DNA of 64,000 nt. It comes from Diabrotica undecimpunctata (Eukaryota; Arthropoda; Insecta; Coleoptera; Chrysomelidae). Where the stretch lies: assembly GCF_040954645.1 (NCBI RefSeq), contig NC_092806.1, positions 4,340,001 through 4,404,000 on the forward strand, read 5' to 3'. A program made the translations under genes and the position numbers. The notes beneath the pieces were generated by a model. That model worked only from the letters and a program-made list of their open reading frames with translations, searched no databases and was not told where the DNA came from. Positions 56,776-64,000 of the stretch are shown piece by piece (positions within the stretch are counted from its first letter, which is position 1; the number at the start of each line of letters is the position of its first letter).

Positions 56776-58291
56776 AAAGGAGATTTTAAGATGAGAACCG
56801 CTAATTTATATTTCAAAATTTTAGTGAATTACATCCATAGTCTAAAGAAGTTCTGAAACCGTTTTCTTGTGACATGCTTAAGTTAAATATTGTCTTTATA
56901 TTAAATATTTCCTATCTTGAAATCGTTTTTAAAAAGTCATTATAATTTTTTTTTTATTTATTAACATCTAAGATTTTTTACAATATGTTTCACATAAAAA
57001 ACAATAAATTAAATTGTTTGTCTTTACAATGTAAATTATTATATATTAGAATTATTTTAACCTGGTGCGTTGTAGCAATCAATTTGGCACTTACTGAGGT
57101 ACTTGACTTGACGTACTTAGCTTCGATCTTGTAGACAAAGAGCCATGTTTTTAAGTTGAAATTCTGAAGGTAATGTTGTACTCTTGATTTGATGTTACCT
57201 CGATTTAATCCGATATAAATATAATCCCAAAATTTAACATCCATAGTCAATATGTATTTCGTCAGCTTTGTTTTATTCAAGATCTATATTCACTGTGAAT
57301 AGGATTGTCAGAATAGTCATGGAAGCTGAAGCAATTAATTGATTTTATTCACGTTACGTTCCAATAAAAAACATATTCATATATGTTCTTTTTGAGCATA
57401 CGGTAGGACTGATAGCTGCTGCACATATAGGTTATTTTTCAGCCACAATAAACAAAGATCGTAATCTGGTAAAGAGAATCTAGCTTTAAAACTTTAACTG
57501 CGTAAGTTACGCAGCTTTTAATCGCAGCGATAATAATATTGTGTTGTTAAAGTATGTTGTTCTCCCTATTCCTCTTTCCCTCTCTATATCTCTCTTTTCC
57601 TGTGTGTGTGTATGTATGTGTGTCTTATGCTGATCTTCCTAACAGAAGATTAAGGGAATTTTTAGGTTCCTTTGCCAATGTTAAACGTGATCAGTGGATC
57701 ATGATTAAGTTTATTACAATTTACATATTACATTATTGAAAGAAACGAATGAAAATATAAATTCTGCCTATTTTTTAACCACTTCAAAGCATACCTTGCT
57801 ATTCTGGTAAAAATTAAACAAAAATTGTACAACTGTGGCAGATGACACTCTTTTAGACGATTACTTTTAATAAACATCGATAAGGTGAAACACATATAAC
57901 TGCACAAAAATAAAGTAATTCCATATCCAAAAATGGTTCTAAAAGCACTTAATGGAGATTCACTGGGGGATTATTTGGTTTTGATTTTGATTTTTTTATT
58001 AGCCAACAGATTAGCATTATCAAAAGCACAATAACGTCAAAGCTATGTAATTGCTTTTTTAATATACTAATCTTCATAAACTTATCTGGATCTAAATTAC
58101 AAATCGACCATGCTATAAATTTTAGTTGTGGCATAAACATTTAATTTTTGTTTAACACTTTTTAATAATGAACTACAGTAATAACAAAATAATTATCAAT
58201 ACACATCATAGATACAGTAATATCACAAATAACTAAAAGAGAAATACATAGTAATATACTATATTATAAATTATTATATAGTATAAATTTA
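56776..58291. other. No gene recognised
   Basis: AT-rich. A pyrimidine and TG-rich stretch lies at 57570-57630. Frames at 56990-57280 (minus) and 57949-58140 (minus) carry no known motif. Confidence 0.4.
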
Positions 58292-58293
58292 TA

Positions 58294-59776
58294 CACACGT
58301 CCAAAAGTTTGGAATACGTACAAATTATATATCTACGCCTATGGTGGTTTTAAAATTGATATTAATATTCATTCTAGAGCGTTTTTAAATGAAAATGATA
58401 AAAAATTTGAATCGTTTTTATATGATTTTTGTCACATTCTGATACACATACGCTGATTAGCGTATTTACACATTTTTTCAGTTTTTGTTTAAATTTAAAT
58501 GGGGCCGTTTAAAACTGCCTAGAAATGTAATATCTCATTTTGACATACCTAGAGTAATTTCTTTGTTACAACAAGGCTTTAGTCAAAGTTTTAACGCGAA
58601 TATTGCTGATGCTACTCAGACTGCTGTATCGAAAATTAAAAAAAAAATTCCAAGATACAAATGACGTTAAGGATCGTCCCAGAAGTGGTAGAACTCGATG
58701 TACAACAGCAGCACAAGACCGGCAAATATCATTGATAGCTCGTAGAAATCATCTGGAATCTACAAGTGGTACATCCAGAGAAATTTCTAGGCGTGAAGGA
58801 CTGAATATTTCACGGCAAACAATAACACGCAGACTAAATGCAGTAAATTTATATCGTAGAAGGCCGCTACGTGTTCATAAACTAACCTACCAACACAAAA
58901 TAGTAAGTTTGAAATGGGCTAGAAAAATGGTATATCATGGTCCTAACAGGAATAACGTGATGTTCTCTGATGAGTCAAAAATTTGCTTGGTATCTGATTC
59001 GCGAACAACACTGGTTTGGAGGGTCCCAGGACGACAAACCCGACTAGGAACAGCCCAACCATGTGTCCCATTTGAAGGTGGCAGTATTATGGTTTGGGGT
59101 TGTATTATAAGTGATACACGGACGCCACTGCTGGTTCTATAGAGAAGAGTCACTGGTGCTGTGTACATCGACAAAGTTTTAAATCCTATCGTACGTCTAT
59201 TGCGAGGGGCAGTAGGTGATGAATTTGTATTTATGCATGACAACGCACCTCCTCATCGAACAGCAGCAGTACAAAATTTTCTGGAAGAAGAAAAAATATC
59301 TACATTACAGTGGCCCTCGAATTCCCCCGACATGAACGTTATTGAACATGCTTGGGACATTCTCAAAACACGCATCAAGAAGCGAAACAATCTCCCTATT
59401 ACGCTTCGAGAACTAAAAGATGCTGCCCGTGAAGAATTGGAGAGAATTCCGCAAGCCCAGCTCGACCAGTTAATCGTCAGCATGCCAAATCGCCTACAGG
59501 CATGCATACAGGCCAATTAAGGAATTACTAATTATTAGTTTGATTAAAAATATTATTTTTTATACCAATTTACTTTTAAATGTAAGTTGTACATTGCAAG
59601 TTTTTCACTCCAAGAGAATAAATAATTTTTTTGCATATCGTTTATCTGGTTTTGAGATTTATTTAGTATTGTTGAGAATTGAAACAAAATGATGTTTAAT
59701 TATTCAGAAGAGTTTTATATAAAAATCAATAAAAAGATGAAATATTCCAATATTCCACACTTCTTGGACATATGTG
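58294..59776. mobile_element. Full-length Tc1-like element, TA-flanked
   Basis: TA (58292-58293) is followed by CACACGTCCAAAAGTTTGG. The right end in reverse complement is CACATATGTCCAAGAAGTG...GG, followed by TA (59777-59778). These imperfect inverted repeats are about 25 bp long. The 1483-bp element carries a single transposase gene on the plus strand. Size, TA target and gene content fit the Tc1 group of Tc1/mariner. Confidence 0.9.
58515..59520 (+). pseudogene. Tc1 transposase, DD34E, lightly damaged
   Basis: About 335 codons, the usual length. An N-terminal HTH begins PRNVISHFDIPRVI, with CTG where ATG is expected (58515). A frameshift lies in an A-run near 58630. Then GRPRS-type hinge (KDRPRSGRTRCTTAAQDR), SRQTITRRLNAVNLYRRRP, and FSDESKICLVSD (first Asp). 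After WRVPGRQTRLG and GGSIMVWGCI comes TAG at 59140-59142; the same frame continues. FMHDNAPPHRT (second Asp), WPSNSPDMNVIEHAWD (Glu) and LQACIQAN end the protein. Exactly 34 residues separate the second Asp and the Glu. Three lesions only, so it is a recent casualty. Confidence 0.93.
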
Positions 59777-59778
59777 TA

Positions 59779-60440
59779 GTACTGGTATTATATATACCTA
59801 TATATAAAGCAATATACTCTCTATTACCTCAGCAACAAATCACCTGAATTAGACACACTACCTGTAGACATAAATTTGGCGGTCAACAAGCGTGACAAGG
59901 ATGCACCCCTCCATTGTTTTCTTCCTCTTCCTCCGACTTCCTTTCTTTCCTTACCTCTCCCTTTTTCTCTTAGTCGGTCCCTTTGTCTCTGGCCAAAATA
60001 TAACGACCATGTCCTATAAAAATATAAAGACGACATTTCCATTATTAAGATTGATTTAAGTATTAGGCGTACGCCATCTGTTGCTTAGATGTATTAAAGA
60101 AATTATATCGACACCTTAATTCGCAAACCGGCCAACTCCATTTGAACAAAGTTTTCAGAAGAAAAATAAAACATTATAATATTTTTAATAAGCTACTGAC
60201 GAGAAAAATAGTTGGTAGATAATATCATTACCTAATATTTCATACAATGGATCATACAATGATCCTTACACTAAGGCAATTTAAACAGTTATCTAATTTT
60301 CTTTTACATGAAAAATACGTACTGTTGGAGTTAGCTGGTATGCACCAGAGATTAATTCAAATAAAAATCCATTGGTGATCATAAAATAAGTATAATTTAA
60401 AACAAAACAAACGGAATTATACTTATAAATATGATTTATA
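59779..60440. other. No gene recognised
   Basis: AT-rich, with a pyrimidine-rich patch at 59910-59990. No motif. Confidence 0.4.
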
Positions 60441-60448
60441 ATGTATTT

Positions 60449-61029
60449 CTAGTCTTCATGAGGAGGAAGGTCGTCATAATACTTACGGTAATCTCTCGGT
60501 ATCAAGTTCTTTAGTTGCTGTAAATCCAAGTATTTCTGCCTTGCAATTTTTCTGCGTTCAGGGACAAATTTGACAAATCTTGAAACGGTATTGTACTTAT
60601 ACTGAAATTTTTTCGTTGGTTGAGTAATTTATAGTCCTCAGAAAATCTAAGCTTATAAAATATTTCTTCAGAGGGTGAATACATGAGAGCTCGAATTTCG
60701 GTCAGCTGAAAAATAAAGACAAAAAAGACCGATCTAATATAGACTATTTACTAAATAGCAATAGGTACTTTAGGATCTGCCTTCAGTTTTCCTAGTCTCA
60801 TGGAGTTGTAAAAATTTAGCTGTTTAGAATTCTTAAAGTAGGAATAGCTTAAGTATTCAACTGTGTAAGGTTTTGATTTCTTCGCTCTTCTGCAAATGGG
60901 AATCTCAGCTGGAACATTAATTATTTGAAAATAAATATACGTAGACGGTTGCGTTTAGATTTAATTAGAGTCTCTTACCATTCTCTAACACGTGTTTCTG
61001 GGTCTACATGTCATCAGAGAGACTTTTAA
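60449..61029 (-). pseudogene. DUF7869-type gene, 3' exons
   Basis: Three minus-strand exon pieces can be seen. 61029-60979 ends QKHVLEN-G with donor G|GTAAGA. 60908-60769, after CAG, reads EIPICRRAKKSKPYTVEYL...KLKADPK and ends at GT. 60705-60449, after TTTTTCAG, reads LTEIRALMYSPSEEIFYKL and, after one frameshift, YLDLQQLKNLIPRDYRKYYD to a TAG. The introns are 70 and 63 bp and phases match. The protein is the C-terminal part of the DUF7869 family (usual end: LQxLKxxIPxDYxxFYxxLP), often found in insect mobile elements. A TAG in the first exon piece and the frameshift make it a pseudogene. Confidence 0.7.
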
Positions 61030-61192
61030 TAGCGGCTTCCGACGATCGGCGATTCTACAGATCATCGCGCACAACCGATAAGCACGGACAGCAACGCACC
61101 GTAAACAGAGCTCTTCTTACGGTCCGTGACAGTCTGTGTAGGTCCGTGACAGTAGTGCTTCATTTAACTTTATTTCAAATTGCCTAGTGACA

Positions 61193-61300
61193 GAGAACGT
61201 ATCGTTGCTGCAGCTTTGGCTATGGTAATAATTAGTAATTACCATATTATGAAAGTAGTAACAGGAAAAAGAGACCACGCCGCTGGTGAATCTTTAAAAA
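61193..61300 (+). pseudogene. Transposase N-terminal fragment, left copy
   Basis: Plus strand RERIVAAALAMVIISN and then KVVTGKRDHAAGES is the counterpart of the minus-strand start at 61951-61889 of the right copy. It extends about 15 codons further. The sequence resembles the start of HARBI1-like transposases. The ATG is mutated. It runs into antisense MADF sequence near 61300. Confidence 0.5.
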
Positions 61301-61666
61301 ATCAAAAATAACTTCGTTTGTCTATTACATTTTTTAGCAAAAAACTTAATAAAAAAAAACTGCAAAACAACTTTGACAACACTACAGACAACTACTCCTG
61401 TTCAAACACGGACGCGCTCGGATCGCGTCGCACGGGCATGTACCGCACCTTTGATGTTACTGACTCTCGATGGATACAAGCGGCTTCCCACGATCGACGA
61501 TATTGCGGACGGACGCGGACCAGCTAGCACCCACGCACCATGGGAAATGTCTCGTTCGTGGTAGCACAGGCACGTCTGTGCTGGTGTGTCGTATCTATCG
61601 AGAGTCGGTAACATCAAAAGTGCGGTACATACCCGTGTGACGCGATCCGAAGTTTTTTGCTAAAAA

Positions 61667-61876
61667 ATGGAATGGACAAACGAAGTTATTTTTGATTTTT
61701 TAACTATGTATCAAAATAAACCCAGTTTATGGAATACTACGGCGTCAGAGCATAAAAACCGGAACGATATATACGATGTAAATCGTATTTTATTCGACCG
61801 AATAAAAAATCATCTGAATATTAGTAATATTTCGATTAAAGGCTTAAAAAAGAAGAGAGACAATTTAATAACATAA
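61667..61876 (+). CDS. MADF-domain protein N-terminus in Harbinger element
   Basis: An open frame of 69 codons: EWTNEVIFDFLTMYQNKP, SLWNTTASEHKNRNDIYDV, then IKGLKKKRDNLIT and a stop. The pattern (W-x-n-F-L-x-x-Y-x-x-x-P-x-LW...Y/HKN+...LKKK++NL) is a MADF domain, the Myb/SANT-like module that autonomous PIF/Harbinger elements encode as their second protein. That protein helps the transposase enter the nucleus and bind ends. The domain ends early, so it is truncated. The left copy has ATGTAA at the same start and is broken there. Confidence 0.75.
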   Translation: MEWTNEVIFDFLTMYQNKPSLWNTTASEHKNRNDIYDVNRILFDRIKNHLNISNISIKGLKKKRDNLIT

Positions 61877-61888
61877 TAAATATGGTAA

Positions 61889-61951
61889 TTACTTACTAAT
61901 TAATACCACAACCGTAGCTGCAGCAACGATACGTTTTCTTTTACTTGTCAT
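61889..61951 (-). pseudogene. Harbinger transposase start, right copy
   Basis: Twenty codons, MTSKRKRIVAAATVVV..., on the minus strand, about 140 bp inside the right terminus, then TAA. The rest of the transposase is deleted. It faces the MADF frame, so the parent element had its two genes converging from opposite ends. Confidence 0.5.
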
Positions 61952-62244
61952 TTTGAAATAAAGTTAAATCAAACACTACTGTCACTAGCACAGACGTGCC
62001 TGTGCTATCACGAACGAGACATTTCCCACGGTGCGTGGCTGAGAGCTGGTCCGCGTCCGTCCGAAATATCGCCGATCGTGGGAAGCCGCTTTAAGAAGAC
62101 TTAAACCAAATAAAAACGCACCGACTAGTATGGCAATTATAGGAAAAAATAATTACCAGAGCTACTAGCGACCTCTAACGAGGGAAGATGAAGTGAAATG
62201 TCGATAGCAATGTATACCCAAGCTTAATCAAGCCAATCAATTAA

Positions 62245-62830
62245 TTATTTGATTTTTTCTATCATTGCGCGCATACTGTTGACTTCCATTTGTGTGTAAC
62301 CCACTTTCAAATATTTTTGTTTAATAGTCAAATTATGTAGCAAAGCTAAGTTAACGAGAACAATGCTTAAAGTGACATTTCGGTTCTGATAGCAACACCC
62401 ATCAGTATACACGATTATGTGCCTGTTGTCTTCTCCCATTTTTAGAATTACTTTGTCCATAAAAATCGTAGCAAATTCATCAGGATTCAATCCTCCTTCA
62501 GCATCATTCCACAGAAAGCAATATCCATCACTACGCTTCATGTCATAAATGCACCAGTTGTGAATTCGTAGTTTGGTCTTATAATAATTGGATGATACGC
62601 TGGAGCGTGCCGTCAAAAATACAGCTTGAAGATCGGCAGTAAAGACAAATTCTTTCTTTTCTTTATCAGATTCCTTCTCCATTCTTGCTTAATTTTTTTT
62701 TATTATGTGCTCTTCATCAATTTTTTTCCAATATGACCCAACATGTACCTATCTATAACAAATTTCGCATAAGTCTTTCTTAGGTTTAAAGAGAGATATT
62801 TTTCGAGTTTACTAGTCCAGGTCTTGGCGA
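62245..62830 (-). pseudogene. DUF7869-type gene, central exon
   Basis: Minus strand from about 62805: ISLFKPKKDLCEICYR, then (with stops at 62749 and 62692) KEEFVFTADLQ-type sequence in a 145-codon frame. That frame contains FVFTADLQAVFLTARSSVSS, KTKLRIHNWCIYDMK, YCFLWNDAEGGLNPDEFATI, IIVYTDGCCYQNRNVTLSIV and KQKYLKVGYTQMEVNSMR. This RNase H-like core (DLQ, YTDGC, GxTQMEVDxxH) is the signature of DUF7869 proteins; the final His is Arg here. The 3' exons lie beyond the Harbinger insertion at 61029-60449. Function is unproven; the family is often linked to DNA transposons. Confidence 0.75.
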
Positions 62831-62839
62831 AGTCAGAAC

Positions 62840-63740
62840 ATTAACTACAGGGTTAGTCGGATTCGATGAAACTCTGCTAACATATGATAGGAGAAGTTGC
62901 TGCCTCCGAAGGTAAAGGGGTAGTTCATGAGATTCACAATAGAGACTGGATCGAAATGCTCGGAAGCAAATTCGGAGAGCAGCGTTGTGAACAGAGTTTA
63001 ATTATTGTAATAAATGATTGGATGCGGACAAGTAAACTATACAACCATAGTCTAATTTGGATCGGATTATGGCTCAATATATTTTGAGTAGTACACTTTT
63101 ATCGGCACCCAATTGATGGTAAGATAATGTTTTTAACAAATTCATTTTCTTTTATTTCATCGATTAAACGACGCCAGGTAAGTTTGTTATCGACAGTTAG
63201 TCCTAAAAACTTTTATTGATCAATTAGCTCTACTTTTACTCTGTTTAGTGTTATTTTGAGTATTTCTGCGCTGTTGTATCTTCTGCTAAATTTAATTATA
63301 TTGGATTTATTGGAAGAGAACCTGAAGCCAGTTTTACAGAATTTTATAATAAAGATGAGGTTGCAGCTGTGGATTTGCCTTGGCAGTATACACTAAGGTC
63401 GTCCGGATATAGGGCAAATTTAACAGGAGATTTTATATGAGAGCAAATATCTATGATGGCCAGTAGAAAGAGGGTAGAACTCAAAGTGGAACCTTGGGGT
63501 ACACCATTTTCAGTGACATAGTTGTCGGATAATACTCTGTTAACTGTGATTCTGAAATTTCTATTATTTAAAAAGTTGTTTATAAAGCATAATGTTGTCT
63601 GTAAGATTATTTTCTACCAGTTTTTTAAGGATAACCGACTTACATGTTGGATCGAAAGCACTTTCTATATCAAAAATTACTGCGATTACGTTTTGCTTGG
63701 AGGCCATACTTACGATACATACGATACTTTAAAATTCGTC
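62840..63740 (-). pseudogene. I/jockey-like LINE RT
   Basis: Minus strand from 63740: NVIAVIFDIESAFDPT (motif A), NGVPQGSTLSSTLFLLAI (B), FALYPDDLSVYCQG (C at about 63395-63413, YPDD in place of YADD), KFLGLTVDNKLTWRRL, then LDYGCIVYLSASNHLL, HNAALRICFRAFRSS and LPLYLRRQQLLLSY. Then RVSSNPTNP near 62845. Several frame changes. RNase H would follow but the element ends at the DUF7869 gene near 62830. Confidence 0.8.
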
Positions 63741-64000
63741 ACAATAGTTCAATGAGCCAATAAATGTACTTTTCTATTACTACTACCTAAAGCATCATTT
63801 CGAGCATGAAACCACATCTGGACATTTGCCGAGAAAACATAAACAAGTAATATTTTGCGACTGTGCTTGTCGAGATAAAGCATATCAAAAATTCATTCGT
63901 TTCTAACAGATAAATTTACTATAAAGTTTTAGTTGATGGAATATAAAATACTAAAATAACATCTTGGCAGGTATAAAAAAGTTACGATGAGGTAATAAAA
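63741..64000. other. No gene recognised
   Basis: AT-rich end of the window. Confidence 0.4.

Larger units (their letters stand above)
61030..62091. mobile_element. Head-to-head PIF/Harbinger-like composite
   Basis: The outer ends TAGCGGCTTCCGACGATCGG (61030) and, in reverse complement, AAGCGGCTTCCCACGATCGG (62091) are inverted repeats flanked by TAA on both sides (61027-61029, 62092-62094), as in PIF/Harbinger. Within it, a complete short element 61479-62091 has about 107-bp inverted termini and contains a MADF start codon frame and, on the other strand, a transposase-like N-terminus. The left part 61030-61478 is an older inverted copy of the same family lacking its inner terminus. Its 61305-61478 pairs with 61586-61716, so a long hairpin can form. 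Confidence 0.75.

Noticed and set aside
1..64000. A bacterial or phage defence system
   Set aside because: The sequence is insect-type nuclear DNA with no operons, no Shine-Dalgarno-led genes and no prokaryotic families.

Overview
The window is animal, almost certainly insect, nuclear DNA. It is AT-rich, full of TA microsatellites, and lacks bacterial gene organisation. It is packed with decayed transposable elements typical of large insect genomes: RTE-like, LOA/R1-like, I/jockey-like and CR1-like LINEs, piggyBac, Tc1, pogo/Tigger, PIF/Harbinger and MITEs. A leaf-beetle-like, repeat-rich genome would fit, but the sequence alone does not fix the species. I found no rRNA, tRNA, CRISPR or prokaryotic gene.

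Only one segment looks like an ordinary host gene: a minus-strand exon at 3850-4000 carrying a ZM/DUF4749 motif (QFNSPIGLYS) and a consensus splice donor. This suggests a Zasp/PDLIM-type muscle Z-disc gene. No further host exon was recognised, so most of the window may be a long intron or flank of that gene (inference).

Layout. 0-10.6 kb: LINE fragments, the ZM exon, a LOA-like LINE (4639-6540) between 13-bp repeats, and an I-like LINE with RNase H. 11.6-16.7 kb: an I-like LINE split by an RTE-like element, then an RTE copy (14496-16655) with a 12-bp target-site duplication (TSD), damaged mainly at two A-runs. 17-21 kb: a jockey-like fragment, a foldback repeat and RTE remnants. 21.4-24 kb: a piggyBac remnant interrupted in its Cys-rich domain by a near-intact RTE copy (11-bp TSD). 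24-27.7 kb: a dispersed repeat pair, a THAP-domain pseudogene, a 641-bp TA-flanked MITE and a piggyBac tail. 28-34.3 kb: several RTE fragments and a TIR element. 34.5-36.5 kb: a full-length piggyBac with TTAA ends. 36.7-41 kb: a 1.1-kb inverted-repeat structure and RTE copies, one holding a 54-bp insertion with an 8-bp TSD. 41.6-48.3 kb: RTE tails, a pogo/Tigger gene and a CR1-like LINE. 49.7-56.2 kb: more RTE copies, including a tandem duplication, a twin-priming-like inversion and a young 5'-truncated copy. 58.3-59.8 kb: a complete Tc1 element. 60.4-62.8 kb: an intron-containing DUF7869-type gene split by a head-to-head PIF/Harbinger composite. 62.8-63.7 kb: an I-like reverse transcriptase.

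The genes do not form a pathway; the window is a layered record of insertions. Its most unusual parts are the Harbinger composite carrying MADF and transposase 5' pieces, the complete piggyBac and Tc1 copies, and the nested TSD-flanked LINEs that allow relative dating.
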